Of a DNA stretch of 64,000 bases, positions 26,442-36,030 are shown piece by piece. Numbering within the stretch: position 1 is the first letter of the stretch; each line of letters starts with the position of its first letter. Source of the DNA: CAXMQZ01 sp963707075 (lineage in GTDB: Bacteria; Acidobacteriota; Thermoanaerobaculia; Multivoradales; JAHEKO01); the NCBI GenBank assembly GCA_963707075.1, contig CAVPOX010000004.1, positions 1 to 64,000 of the forward strand, read 5' to 3'. Under the pieces are notes generated by a model. The model saw only the letters and a program-made list of their open reading frames with translations, did not search any database and was not told where the DNA came from. The position numbers and the translations under genes are program-made.

Positions 26442-29162
26442 CTACTCGAAGGTCGCCAGCCAGAGGTCGGATGAGCGACGGACGGTGAGCAAGAGAAGCG
26501 ACCGATTTTCAAACGACACACTGATCGAAGGATCCGAGTCCTCCTCGAAGGTCCAGATGGGTCGTGGATCGCTGCCGTCCGGGTTCATGACCATGAGCGC
26601 ACCCTGTCCGTCTGGCTGAAACCGTACGAACACGATACCGTTGCCTTCCGGCAACCAGACGGGATCGAAAACGGTCGCCTCCGAGCCAACCCGGTACACG
26701 ACCTCGCTCGAATCCTGGGTCAGCGAATAGCTGACGATTGCTCGTTGCCCGAAGGCCTGTTTGTCGATCAAGGTCCCGACGATTTGGGAAGAGTCGGGAG
26801 ACCAGGCGGTTCCGAAGAAGATTGAACCAGAGTCCCCGGCTCGCGCTCTGGCGATCACCTCGCGGGTTGGCAGCGATCCGGTCAGGTCCATGACGTTGGT
26901 GCCATCGACCATGTCGGGTGCCAGAAGGTACCGGCCGTCAGGGGAGATGGCTGGCCAGAGGTTTGTCTCTTTGGTGTCGGTGAGCTGCTGCAGGCCACTG
27001 CCGTCGGGCTGGATTCGCCAGGTCTGATAGCTGCCGCTGCGATCGGAATAGAAGACGATCGAGGCACCATCGGGTGTCCATCGCGGCCCCCGGTTTTTCG
27101 CCTGGTCGTTGGTCAGTCGCTGCAATCCGGTGCCGTCAGTGTTGGCCAGGTAGAGGTCATCAATCGAGCCCTGGCTCCCCAGGACTATTCTTTCCCCATC
27201 CGGGGACAGATTGACCCAAAGGAAAGGAATACCCGAGCTCAACAGCGGCGTAGCCTCGTCTCCAACCTCGAGGGAATCGGGGTCGAAGCTCCGCCTCTCG
27301 ATCGAAGTACTCAGTTCCCGATGGGTGTAGACGACGCGTTGCCCATCCTGCGACAGTGCGAACCAACCGAGAGAAGTCGAAGGGGTGGTCAGTGCCTCCG
27401 GCTCACTCAGGACTTCACCGCTGCGCTCGTCGATGGCGACCCGCCACAAGTTCATACTGCCCCCCCGGTCGCTGGCGAAGTAGAGCCAGTCGCCGTCGGC
27501 AGACCAGATCGGGTTCCAATCGAGAGCCGGATCGTCTGTGACCCAGACCGCTTCGCCGCCATTCGCCGGAGTGGTGGCGATATCGCGCACGCCACCATCT
27601 CCACGCAGGGCCCAGAAAGCAATGCGCTCGCCGTGAGGCGACCAGTCGGGTTGCACTGCGTCCTCTGCGTAGATCTCGCTGGCCGCGCCACCCGTCGCGG
27701 GAGTGACGAAAAGTCGACTGAAATTGCCGCGATCGTCGGGGGTGGAGAAAGTCTCCGAGGCGAAGACGATCGAGCTGCCGTCCGGGGACCAGGACGGATC
27801 GCTGCCGAAGTCGGTCAGGCGCCGGGCAGCCTCACCTGTAGAGCCCATGACGAAGATGCCGCCTCCATCACGACTCGATGCGAAGGCAATCGTCTGGCCA
27901 TCGGGTGAATAGGCTGGTGACCATTCCCGGATCTCCGGCGTCTGGGTCAGGTTGATGGGGTTCGTGCCGCCAACCCGCAAGAGAAACAAGTCGGTCTCGG
28001 TGCCGGAGGATCCCGCATAAACCACGAAGTTGCCGTCGGGTGAGAAATCGGGGTCCGACTCGTGGCCCGCCTCGTAGGTGAGTTGGGAAAAAGTGGCCTG
28101 AGTCGGTGCCCCGGTTGGGGTCCGCCCGGCCCTGTCGCGGAGGAGCCAGAATGCCAAAGACCCGAGCGCGATCAGCACTGCGGCGAAGCCGCCGATCCGC
28201 AACGGCCACTTGGCTCTGGTGTCGTCGCTGATCGGCGCCAGGACACCGCTCGAGCTGACGGTCTGGGAGTCGGTGCGCACCGACAGCTCATCGTACTCTT
28301 CGGCAAGATCGGAGAGCTCGAAGGCAAGATCTCGCATCGACTGAAAACGCTGCTCGGGGTCCTTGGCCAGAGTGCGGCGAATGAGGCGACGCACCACCGA
28401 GGGGGTTTCGGGACTGATCTCCTTGACGGGTGGCGGATCACTTCGCAGGATCTGATGCATCGTGTCGACAGCGGTCTCGCCGGCAAAGGGTCGCTGTCTT
28501 GTCGCCGCCTCGTAGAGGATGCAACCAAAAGCGAAGACATCCGAACGGGGGTCGATGCTCTTGCCCTGGACCTGTTCAGGGGACATGTAGCCGACGGTTC
28601 CCAGCACGGCCCCGGCGGCGGTCTCATCGGACAGGCCGGTTTGCGCCTGACTCCCATCGCCACCCAGGGGCTCGGTCAGTTTCGCCAGACCGAAGTCCAG
28701 GACCTTGGCGAAGCCATCGCGGGTGATCATGATGTTGTCGGGCTTGAGATCCCGGTGGATGATGCCGGCGGAGTGGGCTTTGGCGAGGCCTTCTGCGGAT
28801 TGAGCCAGCCATCCGAGAACCTGTTTGAAGGGCACCTGCTCGGTGTGGATCTTGTGCTTGAGCGTGCCGCCGTCGACCAACTCCATGGCGATGTAATGCA
28901 CACCGTTCTCCTCACCGATCTCGTGGATGGTGACGATATACGGATGGCTGAGTGCGGAAGCCGATTTGGCCTCCTGCACGAAGCGACGGACCCGATCGGG
29001 GTTCTGCACCAGGTCGGGCGGCAGAATCTTCAGCGCGACTTCCCGGTCGAGCTTGGTGTCCTCGGCACGATACACGTCCCCCATGCCGCCGGAGCCCAGC
29101 TTGGCGGTGATGCGGAAATGAGCGAGGGTCTGGCCGATCAAGTGAGGGTCATTGTACTGCAA
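26442..29162 (-). CDS. Ser/Thr protein kinase with C-terminal TolB-like propeller (kinase 2)
   Basis: A 906-residue transmembrane kinase. Kinase domain about 15-285: GSGGMGDVYRAED, Lys45 (VALKIL), HRDLKPDN with Asp138, DFGLA from Asp156, and SPEQ in the activation segment. One membrane helix follows at about 322-343 (GGFAAVLIALGSLAFWLL). The C-terminal ~550 residues contain many SPDG / WTPDG / RGPRWTPDGASIVF blades of a TolB/PD40 propeller. Architecture matches kinase 1, but the sequence is clearly diverged. It is followed by the sulfatase-like gene on the same strand (94-base gap). Confidence 0.9.
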   Translation of the reverse strand: MQYNDPHLIGQTLAHFRITAKLGSGGMGDVYRAEDTKLDREVALKILPPDLVQNPDRVRRFVQEAKSASALSHPYIVTIHEIGEENGVHYIAMELVDGGTLKHKIHTEQVPFKQVLGWLAQSAEGLAKAHSAGIIHRDLKPDNIMITRDGFAKVLDFGLAKLTEPLGGDGSQAQTGLSDETAAGAVLGTVGYMSPEQVQGKSIDPRSDVFAFGCILYEAATRQRPFAGETAVDTMHQILRSDPPPVKEISPETPSVVRRLIRRTLAKDPEQRFQSMRDLAFELSDLAEEYDELSVRTDSQTVSSSGVLAPISDDTRAKWPLRIGGFAAVLIALGSLAFWLLRDRAGRTPTGAPTQATFSQLTYEAGHESDPDFSPDGNFVVYAGSSGTETDLFLLRVGGTNPINLTQTPEIREWSPAYSPDGQTIAFASSRDGGGIFVMGSTGEAARRLTDFGSDPSWSPDGSSIVFASETFSTPDDRGNFSRLFVTPATGGAASEIYAEDAVQPDWSPHGERIAFWALRGDGGVRDIATTPANGGEAVWVTDDPALDWNPIWSADGDWLYFASDRGGSMNLWRVAIDERSGEVLSEPEALTTPSTSLGWFALSQDGQRVVYTHRELSTSIERRSFDPDSLEVGDEATPLLSSGIPFLWVNLSPDGERIVLGSQGSIDDLYLANTDGTGLQRLTNDQAKNRGPRWTPDGASIVFYSDRSGSYQTWRIQPDGSGLQQLTDTKETNLWPAISPDGRYLLAPDMVDGTNVMDLTGSLPTREVIARARAGDSGSIFFGTAWSPDSSQIVGTLIDKQAFGQRAIVSYSLTQDSSEVVYRVGSEATVFDPVWLPEGNGIVFVRFQPDGQGALMVMNPDGSDPRPIWTFEEDSDPSISVSFENRSLLLLTVRRSSDLWLATFE

Positions 29163-29234
29163 CCGGTGGAGGCATCGACCGGCTCACCGCTGGAGGGGTT
29201 GCGAAGCCGTCGGTCCTCGTGCCGGCGAATCGCC

Positions 29235-29738
29235 TCAATTCGACCGGTAGTTGGTGAACTGCATATCGATGCCGAAGTCCTGCTCCTTGAGCTGGGCGAT
29301 GACGTCCTGCAGGGTGTCGCGGTCCTTGCCCGAGACGCGCACCATGTCCTCCTGGATTGCCGCCTGTACCTTGACCTTGGTGCCCTTGATGAACTTGACG
29401 ATCTCGCGCGCCTTCTCTGTTGGAATTCCCTGCTGCAGGGTCACCGCCTGGCGCACGTGCCCCTTTGCTGCCGGCTCGATCGTGCCGTAGCTCAGCGCCT
29501 TGAGTGCCACGCCGCGTTTGACCAGCTTTCGCTGCAGGATGTCGTCTACGGCCTGGAGCTTGAAATCGTCCGCCGAGGAGAGCACCAGCTTGCCCTCTTT
29601 GTCGTCAAACTCGATGCTCGAGTCACTGCCCTTGAGGTCGAAGCGCTGCACGACCTCTTTCATGGATTGATTCACGGCGTTGCGGACTTCTTCCAGATCG
29701 ACCTCTGAAACCACATCGAACGAATTCTGTTTTGCCAT
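29235..29738 (-). CDS. yajQ: YajQ-family nucleotide-binding protein
   Basis: A 167-residue cytoplasmic protein covering the whole YajQ/UPF0234 family: N-terminal NSFDVVSEVDLEEVRNAVNQ, middle RFDLKGSDSSIEF and DILQRKLVKRGV, C-terminal KVQAAIQEDMVRVSGKDRDTLQDVIAQLK and the terminal QFTNYR. In Xanthomonas a homologue binds cyclic di-GMP and influences transcription; in others it binds nucleic acid. A PilZ-type protein is also encoded in this window (45739-46353), though not adjacent. It lies 73 bases upstream of kinase 2 on the same strand. Confidence 0.95.
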   Translation of the reverse strand: MAKQNSFDVVSEVDLEEVRNAVNQSMKEVVQRFDLKGSDSSIEFDDKEGKLVLSSADDFKLQAVDDILQRKLVKRGVALKALSYGTIEPAAKGHVRQAVTLQQGIPTEKAREIVKFIKGTKVKVQAAIQEDMVRVSGKDRDTLQDVIAQLKEQDFGIDMQFTNYRSN

Positions 29739-29878
29739 GACCCTAGAATATCAGCGTCTCGCCCTGCGCTGTTGGGCCAATGTTGCCGCGGAATGGGTGT
29801 AAGGTATTGGGAGAACCAAGAGGGAATAGGGTCGATTGCGCGGGGGATCGCGGCGACCTGGAAACGGGAGGCCGGAGC

Positions 29879-30406
29879 ATGAAGAGAGTATTCACAGGGA
29901 TCGCGCTCCTATTGGTCGCGAGTCTCGGAATCACGGAGGTCGTCATGGCAGAAGCGCCGGAGACAGAACCGGAGGTGCAGACAAAGGTGCGAATCGAGAT
30001 CGGTCAGGCCTCGTTCGGGTACCGGGACCACAAAGATGCAAAGACTCGCCTGCCCGAGGTGCCGATCGGGGAGTACTTCAAGGTGAAGGTGAAGTGGGTC
30101 CGCGACGCGGCCAGGGTTCGGGTTCTGAAGCTGAACAACTTCAGGTACCTCGTCCTGGACCCGGAAGCCGCTGTCTGGGAGACACAAGAGTCGGAGACCA
30201 GGCTCTGGTTGAAAAGAGACGGCAAGGAGGCTGCAACCAGCGAGGTCGTCTTCTCGACCGATGGTTCCGATGAGGCGGACCTCAAGTTCGAGTATCCGGA
30301 ATTGACCGGTGCTCTCCTGATCTTCTTCGACGTGGAGCTGAAAGACGGGGAGAGCCGGGTGTTCTTCTTCGACCCACCCTGGGCGGGCAAGCGGGGGAGC
30401 GGCTGA
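29879..30406 (+). CDS. Exported protein of unknown function
   Basis: A 175-residue protein with a signal peptide (MKRVFTGIALLLVASLGITEVVMA). The start at 29879 is preferred to the upstream in-frame Met (29780) because of the signal peptide and a GGGAGG element nearby. The mature part is beta-rich with many charged residues (VRIEIGQASFGYRDHKDAKTR, FKVKVKWVRDAARVRVLKLNNF, SRVFFFDPPW). No family recognised. It ends one base from the stop of kinase 3, which is transcribed in the opposite direction. Confidence 0.65.
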   Translation: MKRVFTGIALLLVASLGITEVVMAEAPETEPEVQTKVRIEIGQASFGYRDHKDAKTRLPEVPIGEYFKVKVKWVRDAARVRVLKLNNFRYLVLDPEAAVWETQESETRLWLKRDGKEAATSEVVFSTDGSDEADLKFEYPELTGALLIFFDVELKDGESRVFFFDPPWAGKRGSG

Positions 30407-30407
30407 T

Positions 30408-32576
30408 TCAGGGTACCGCCGCAGTCTCGAGCAGGGTCCTGAATTCAGGGTCGTCTCGATAGTCAGTGAATGCCAGGTCGCGGTCGAACTCCTGGCGCGG
30501 GTAGCCGGCCTCGATCGCTCGACGGGCGTAGGCCAAGGCCTCGTTGCGGTTGCCGGCGATGGCATGGACTTGCGCCGCGTTGAACAGAAGGTCGCCTGAA
30601 TTCGGGGTGAGGTCGAGGGCTTCTTCGATGTTGGCGACGGCCTCTCCGCCGCGGCCCAGTTTGGCAGCGCAGACGGCTCGCAGTCCGAGCATCTGAGAAT
30701 CTGCGCCGGCCGCTGTCAGGTAGCGGTCGTAGGCGGCCACGGCGTCTTCGAAAGCTTCTCGGGCCTTTTCCTTCTCTCCCAGCTTTTCGTAGGTCTCGGC
30801 CAGACCATGGGGAGCATAGGTGTACTCGGGATCGATCTCGAGAACCCGCTTGTAGGCTGCCAGCGCTTCATCCATGCGATCGGAAAAGAAGTAGCAGTTG
30901 GCCAGATTGTGTGCCGCATCGGCATCATCACTCAGCTCTAGCAGGTGTTTGAAGAGCGGGATGGCATCGAGCAGCCGTCCTTGCTGGCCGTAGATCGCTC
31001 CAAGGTTGTTCAGGGCGGCGGGTGAGTCGGGGTTGTAACGGAGAACCTTCTCGTACTCACCTGCAGCTTCGTTGTTGCGGCCGAGCTTCCAGAGGCTGTA
31101 GGCCAGCTCCAGACGTGCCTCCATATCGGTGCCGGCCAGCGACACCGCCTGCTGGAGATCGGTCAGACCTTCGTCGACGCGATCCTGTTCGAGTCGGACA
31201 CGGCCGCGAAGGGTGTAGCCAGCATGATCCTCGGGGGCAGTCTCGATCGCGCGATTGGCAGCTTGCTCGGCCGCATCGAGATCTCCGCTGTGAACAGCGT
31301 GACGGCCAAGCGCCACGATAGCTTCGACATTGTCTGGATCGGCCTCGATGGCAGACCTGGCGAGCTCCAGAATCTCGCCCGTTCGGTCCGGGGTTGGCAC
31401 TTCATCCTGCAAGGTACTGAGCAGGCGAGCCAGGCGCGCCTGGATGACTGGATGATCGGGTTCCAGCAGGAGTGCTCGCCGCAGGCGATCCTCGGCCTGC
31501 TCGTAGCCTTCCTGGGTGGCTCGTAACTCGAGCAGCTCAGCCTGGTCGAACAGCATCTGGGCTTCGGGACCCATGGTCCACTGGTCTTCGTCTGAGCCAC
31601 CTCGTGTCAGTTTCCAGGCGCCATACATGGTGATGACCAGCAACACGATGGCCAACAGGTACCAGCCGAGGGCCGCGGTGCGTCTGGAGGGTTCGGGAAA
31701 CGCGGGTCGGGAACCCGAAACGCCGGTCGAGATCTCCTCGCGCAGAACCGTCAGCTCGTTGCGCACGTCCTTGGCCGACTGAAGTCGCTGGTCCGGGTTT
31801 TTCTCGAGGCACAGGCTCACCACTCTAGCCACGTCGTGGGGCACTTCGGCGTTGAGGTCATCGACCGCTGTCGGCACGTCGCGGAGAATGGACGAATGGA
31901 CCTCGGCCGAGGTCTCTCCCTTGAAGGGGCGATCACCTGTCGCCATCTGGTAGAGCAGAATACCCAGGGAGAAGATGTCGGTCCGGTGATCGACCGGTTT
32001 GCCTCTGAGCTGTTCCGGCGACATGTAGGGCACCGTACCGAGGACCCGGCCTTCACCGGTCAGAGGCTCGGTCGGGGCTTCGGGATCGAAGGCCAGATCG
32101 GCTGAGCGGGACTGTTTGGCGAGGCCGAAGTCCAGGACCTTGACGATGCCCCGATCGGTCACCATGACATTGCCGGGTTTCAGGTCACGATGGATGATGC
32201 CCTGGTCGTGGGCGGCGGCGAGTGCGTCGGACAGGGGGATGGCGATATCGAAGAGCTCGCTCAGACTCATCCCGCTCCGCGGGATCAGTTGCGTCAGGGT
32301 CTGCCCCTCGAGCAGCTCCATGGTGAGGAACTGGAGACCGTCTTCCGACTCGACCGAGAAGATGGTGACGATGTTGGGGTGACTGAGTGAGGCGAGAGTC
32401 TTGGCCTCTCGTTGGAAACGCTGCAACCGCTCGGGGTTGCGGGCCATCGACTCCGGCAAGACCTTGAGCGCAATCTTGCGTCCCAGCTCCAGATCCTCAG
32501 CAAGATATACCTCGCCCATACCGCCCGCTCCGAGCTTGTCGAGAATCCGATAGTGGCCGAGAGTTTGCCCGATCAT
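30408..32576 (-). CDS. Ser/Thr protein kinase with C-terminal TPR domain (kinase 3)
   Basis: A 722-residue transmembrane kinase. The kinase domain is about 8-275: GAGGMGEVYLAED, Lys38 (IALKVL), HRDLKPGN with Asp131, DFGLAK from Asp149, SPEQ. A membrane helix lies at about 305-325 (LGWYLLAIVLLVITMYGAWKL). The C-terminal ~370 residues are a string of about nine TPR units (EAIVALGRHAVHSGDLDAAEQAANRAI, AALNNLGAIYGQQGRLLDAIPLFKHL, YAPHGLAETYEKLGEKEKAREAFEDAV). TPRs usually mediate protein contacts, so this kinase may sense or recruit protein partners rather than a small ligand. Confidence 0.92.
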   Translation of the reverse strand: MIGQTLGHYRILDKLGAGGMGEVYLAEDLELGRKIALKVLPESMARNPERLQRFQREAKTLASLSHPNIVTIFSVESEDGLQFLTMELLEGQTLTQLIPRSGMSLSELFDIAIPLSDALAAAHDQGIIHRDLKPGNVMVTDRGIVKVLDFGLAKQSRSADLAFDPEAPTEPLTGEGRVLGTVPYMSPEQLRGKPVDHRTDIFSLGILLYQMATGDRPFKGETSAEVHSSILRDVPTAVDDLNAEVPHDVARVVSLCLEKNPDQRLQSAKDVRNELTVLREEISTGVSGSRPAFPEPSRRTAALGWYLLAIVLLVITMYGAWKLTRGGSDEDQWTMGPEAQMLFDQAELLELRATQEGYEQAEDRLRRALLLEPDHPVIQARLARLLSTLQDEVPTPDRTGEILELARSAIEADPDNVEAIVALGRHAVHSGDLDAAEQAANRAIETAPEDHAGYTLRGRVRLEQDRVDEGLTDLQQAVSLAGTDMEARLELAYSLWKLGRNNEAAGEYEKVLRYNPDSPAALNNLGAIYGQQGRLLDAIPLFKHLLELSDDADAAHNLANCYFFSDRMDEALAAYKRVLEIDPEYTYAPHGLAETYEKLGEKEKAREAFEDAVAAYDRYLTAAGADSQMLGLRAVCAAKLGRGGEAVANIEEALDLTPNSGDLLFNAAQVHAIAGNRNEALAYARRAIEAGYPRQEFDRDLAFTDYRDDPEFRTLLETAAVP

Positions 32577-32653
32577 GCGTGCTTGCCAAAGGGTTCATCC
32601 TTGAGCTTACCGCAGCAGCTCGGCTCGATGAGATCCCTGGCTGAACCGCTCGG

Positions 32654-33388
32654 CTAATCCTTGATGCGCACTGGATTCACGTCGACAAAGACATCCCTGG
32701 GCGCCTTGCCAAAGGTGATCGAGCCCGGACACGACCGAACCAGTTTGCGGGTGTCGGGCGCCAGGACGTTGAAGAACTCGGCGCACGACGAGCAGACCCC
32801 GTCGTTGCCCGTGAGAGTGTAGGGAACCGCTTCGCCATCGAGCTCGGTGGTGAACCTTTTGGCGAGGAAGTTGGCGTGGTTCGCTTTGTGCCCGACCCAG
32901 TGTTTGTCGAAGTTGTCATCCCGCCCCCAGACCTTGTTGACGGTAAAGAACGTCTTGTAGATCATCGCATCCAGCGCACCAATCTCTTCCCAGGCCGTTG
33001 GCTTGTTATCCTGATACTCAGCCGAGGCCACGACCTGCTCCATCGCCTCGTTGTTGGGCACCTGATCTGATTGGAAATCGGAGATGCTGAGCTCGGCATC
33101 GCGGAAGCGGTCCATCTCTGTCGGCAGACGTTTCTCGGACATCATCATGTACTGACCTCGGCGCTTGGATTTTCGGTACCAGGAGCCCTGTCGGTGGCAC
33201 ATGAAGCTCCACAGCGCTGGCGGAGCGTAGTAGACACGCCGGTCCGTGGCCCGCAGGACTTGACAGGGAGTTAGCCGAGCGACGGCCAGCTTGTAGCCCT
33301 GATCCCGCAGCCAACCCTTCGCCCACAGAAAGTCGCCCTCCTCCAGCCAGTACAGGTGTCGTTCGAACTGCGGAGTACTCTTGGCCAT
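32654..33388 (-). CDS. Protein of unknown function with a CxxC motif
   Basis: A 244-residue soluble protein. The start at 33388 (MAKSTPQFERHLYWLEEGDF) is chosen for the GGGAGG 6 bases upstream; the frame extends 9 codons further. It is rich in Trp, Tyr and His with long charged helices, and carries GNDGVCSSCAEFFNVLAPD near the C-terminus, a possible metal- or disulfide-forming CxxC. There is no signal peptide or membrane segment. I cannot assign a family or function. It sits upstream of kinase 3 on the same strand (77-base gap). Confidence 0.65.
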   Translation of the reverse strand: MAKSTPQFERHLYWLEEGDFLWAKGWLRDQGYKLAVARLTPCQVLRATDRRVYYAPPALWSFMCHRQGSWYRKSKRRGQYMMMSEKRLPTEMDRFRDAELSISDFQSDQVPNNEAMEQVVASAEYQDNKPTAWEEIGALDAMIYKTFFTVNKVWGRDDNFDKHWVGHKANHANFLAKRFTTELDGEAVPYTLTGNDGVCSSCAEFFNVLAPDTRKLVRSCPGSITFGKAPRDVFVDVNPVRIKD

Positions 33389-33576
33389 CTTCGACCTCCC
33401 TGGTGACGGACTCACAGGGGAGCTGAGAGTCCTCTGGTCGGCTTACGTATCCGTTCCCATGGACACGAAACCCCAGTACTGCGACCGATTGTTTTCGGGC
33501 TAAGGCAGTTTCATTATAGACGTCCGCAGGCACGGGTGGGGTGTGAGCTGCGACCAGGGGGCCTGCGGGAAGTCGG

Positions 33577-34506
33577 CTACCTGACTGAGTGGACTCGTTG
33601 GCTCAGCAGCCAGGTGTACAAATCCTCACCAGCATAGACGCGCCGCCAGGTGTCGTGTCCCATGTCTTCGTGAATGGTAAAGCGCACCTCCGGATGACCG
33701 AGCTCCTCGAGAGCATTCAGACCGGGATAGAAGTAGCGTACTGGGACCGCGGGATCTCGCCCGCCGGCAAAGACCCAGACGGGGACCCGGTGCCTAGCCA
33801 GAGCGGGCATGAGATCGGGATGTCCCCAACCCACCACCGGGGCGATGGCCGCGAATCGCTCCGGATGATGGCTGGCCATGTACCAGGTACCGTAGCCGCC
33901 ATAGCTGATCCCGGTCAGATAAACCCGAGCAGGATCAGCCCGGAATGACTTGCTGACATCGTCGAGAATCTGAATGAGGTCCGATTCGAGTCGAAACCAA
34001 CCCGCCTGAAGTTCCTCGGCACCGACGGGAAACTCGGTATCGGGCACTGCTCCCACCATGGGATCTGGTGTCGCAAACTCCTCGGGGCGTGGTGGCACAC
34101 CCTGCTCGAGGCGCCGTGGTATGTCGCTCGGCTTGCGGTTGCGAATGTAATCGACGGTCTTGTCGAGCCCGTAGAGCGGTAACTGGGGCGCGACGATGAT
34201 GAACGGCAGGTCTCGCTTCTGAATCCAGGCTTCGTAGAGAGGTCCATGGACCAGGACCCAGTCGAGGTCGTTCTTGGCATCACCACGTTCCCCATTGCCG
34301 TGCAGGAAGAGCATTACGGGCCACGGCTCCTTGTCCTTCTTCTTGTATCCGGCGGGTAGATAGACGAAGTAGTCCCGTTCCCCGCCTTCAGCCTGGCTGA
34401 TGTAGGACTGACGTAGGAGCTCCGGCTGCGAGCGCGCTTCGAGCGTCGGCGAGAGGACCAGGCCGAGGACGAGAGTGAGACAGGAGGCAAAGACCGTCTG
34501 CTTCAT
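33577..34506 (-). CDS. Exported carboxylesterase / PHB-depolymerase-like alpha/beta hydrolase
   Basis: A 309-residue protein with a signal peptide (MKQTVFASCLTLVLGLVLSPTLEA). The core reads DYFVYLPAGYKKKDKEPWPVMLFLHGNGERGD (oxyanion-region HGNGE), nucleophile elbow GISYGGYG, Asp in FAGGRDPAVPV and His in HEDMGHDTW, a full Ser-Asp-His triad. This resembles dienelactone hydrolase/LpqC-type esterases and the catalytic domain of prolyl oligopeptidases. Substrate unknown; it acts outside the cytoplasm. It is divergent from the MFS gene at 34674. Confidence 0.88.
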   Translation of the reverse strand: MKQTVFASCLTLVLGLVLSPTLEARSQPELLRQSYISQAEGGERDYFVYLPAGYKKKDKEPWPVMLFLHGNGERGDAKNDLDWVLVHGPLYEAWIQKRDLPFIIVAPQLPLYGLDKTVDYIRNRKPSDIPRRLEQGVPPRPEEFATPDPMVGAVPDTEFPVGAEELQAGWFRLESDLIQILDDVSKSFRADPARVYLTGISYGGYGTWYMASHHPERFAAIAPVVGWGHPDLMPALARHRVPVWVFAGGRDPAVPVRYFYPGLNALEELGHPEVRFTIHEDMGHDTWRRVYAGEDLYTWLLSQRVHSVR

Positions 34507-34673
34507 TGTTTTCCCCTCAGTGTGCGTTGTGGATGCATGCTAGCAGCGAAGTCGAGAGAGGAGTGCGGAGATGCGAAAGAGCAGAGACACGGACCCGACT
34601 GACTTCTGGGGGAGTCATGGATGGCGGCGTCCTGATATCTTTCGAGAGTCCAAGGTGACGTCGGACTCACTCT

Positions 34674-35897
34674 ATGCCCCTTCGCAAACCCGGCAGGAAG
34701 GCCCTTCTCTTCATCCTGGTCACGGTCCTCCTCGACAGCATGGGCTTTGGAGTGATCATCCCGGTGATGCCGGAGCTGATCATGGAGCTCACCGGCGAGG
34801 GTCTCAGCCGCGCGGCGGTCTATGGCGGGTGGCTCGGATTTGTCTACGCGGCGCTGCAGTTTTTGTGTGCCCCGATCCTTGGCAATCTCAGTGACCGTTT
34901 CGGCCGTCGACCGGTGTTGCTCTACGCCGTGGCCTCGCTCGGCATCGACTACATCATCATGGGAATTGCACCGACGATCAGGTGGCTCTTCGCGGGTCGG
35001 GCCATCGCGGGAATCGCCGGCGCTTCCTTCACTCCCGCCCACGCCTACATTGCCGACGTCAGCCCACCCGAGAAGCGAGCGCAGAGTTTTGGGCTCATGG
35101 GAGCGGCCTTCGGTGCCGGATTCATTCTGGGTCCGGCGCTCGGAGGCATACTGGGTGAGCTGGGTCCGCGGGCGCCATTCTTTGCAGCGGCGGGGTTGAG
35201 CCTGCTCAATTTCACCTATGGATACTTCGTTCTGCCTGAGACTCTCGATCCGGCGCGTCGCCGTGAGTTCGACTGGCGTCGCGCCAATCCAGTTGGCATC
35301 TTGTTGCAGATCCGCAAGCACCCCGTGGTGCTGGGTTTGCTGGCGGTCTTGTTTCTCTGGCAGGTGGCGCACCAGGTCATGCCGAGCACCTGGTCGTTCT
35401 ACACGATGTACAAGTTTGGCTGGACCGAGGTGTTGGTCGGGGCGTCTCTGGCTTTCGTCGGAACCGTCATGGTGCTGGGGCAGAGCACGTTGCCGCGGGT
35501 GGTGATTCCACGTCTGGGTGAACGACGGTCAGCGATGATCGCGATGACCGTGGGCGGGATCGGCTATGCCGGCTACGCCTTTGCCACGGAAGGCTGGATG
35601 ATGTTCGCCTGGCTGGTGACCTGGCTCCTGGGGGCGCTGACCATGCCCTCTCTGCAGGCGCTGATGAGCCATCGCGTGGCTACCGACGCGCAGGGCGAGC
35701 TGCAGGGAGCTGTCGGGAGTCTGTACAGTCTCAGTGCCATCATCGCTCCGCCGCTGATGACGCAGATGTTCCGCTACTTCACGGCTGAAGAGACCTCGAT
35801 TCATTTCCCGGGTGCGCCGTTCCTGCTTTCGGCGACCCTGGTGTTGGCGGGCCTGGTCATCTTCTGGCGAGCTACACGCGACGAACCTCGCCGCTGA
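34674..35897 (+). CDS. MFS transporter of the TetA/TCR family
   Basis: A 407-residue, 12-helix major facilitator. The first helix pair contains LDSMGFGVIIPVMPEL, a hallmark of the class A-C tetracycline-efflux (TCR) family. Motif A, GNLSDRFGRRPVLL, lies in the helix 2-3 loop, and GRAIAGIAGASFTPAHAYIAD with GAAFGAGFILGPALGG marks the helix 4-5 antiporter motif. It predicts proton-coupled drug or metabolite export from the inner membrane. Many Acidobacteriota carry such homologues without proven resistance, so tetracycline is not claimed. No TetR-type regulator adjoins it, and the start has no clear ribosome site. Confidence 0.9.
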   Translation: MPLRKPGRKALLFILVTVLLDSMGFGVIIPVMPELIMELTGEGLSRAAVYGGWLGFVYAALQFLCAPILGNLSDRFGRRPVLLYAVASLGIDYIIMGIAPTIRWLFAGRAIAGIAGASFTPAHAYIADVSPPEKRAQSFGLMGAAFGAGFILGPALGGILGELGPRAPFFAAAGLSLLNFTYGYFVLPETLDPARRREFDWRRANPVGILLQIRKHPVVLGLLAVLFLWQVAHQVMPSTWSFYTMYKFGWTEVLVGASLAFVGTVMVLGQSTLPRVVIPRLGERRSAMIAMTVGGIGYAGYAFATEGWMMFAWLVTWLLGALTMPSLQALMSHRVATDAQGELQGAVGSLYSLSAIIAPPLMTQMFRYFTAEETSIHFPGAPFLLSATLVLAGLVIFWRATRDEPRR

Positions 35898-36030
35898 AAT
35901 CTCCCTACCCCAAAGGATGGCGACAAGAGAGATCGAGCGCGGATAGCGTGCGTGCCTTGTCGGCGGTGTAGCCCTCGGGGTGCAGCCCGGTGGGAGTGCG
36001 CGTCGCCGCAATGTCGAGAGGAGGTGGGCC

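Noticed and set aside
28062..29708. Forward open frame of 548 codons opposite kinase 2 and yajQ
   Set aside because: It overlaps a clear kinase and yajQ with conserved motifs; no domain visible in the antisense product.
34674..35897. Calling the MFS gene a tetracycline-resistance determinant
   Set aside because: The family motif is present, but substrate cannot be inferred; there is no resistance context or TetR gene.
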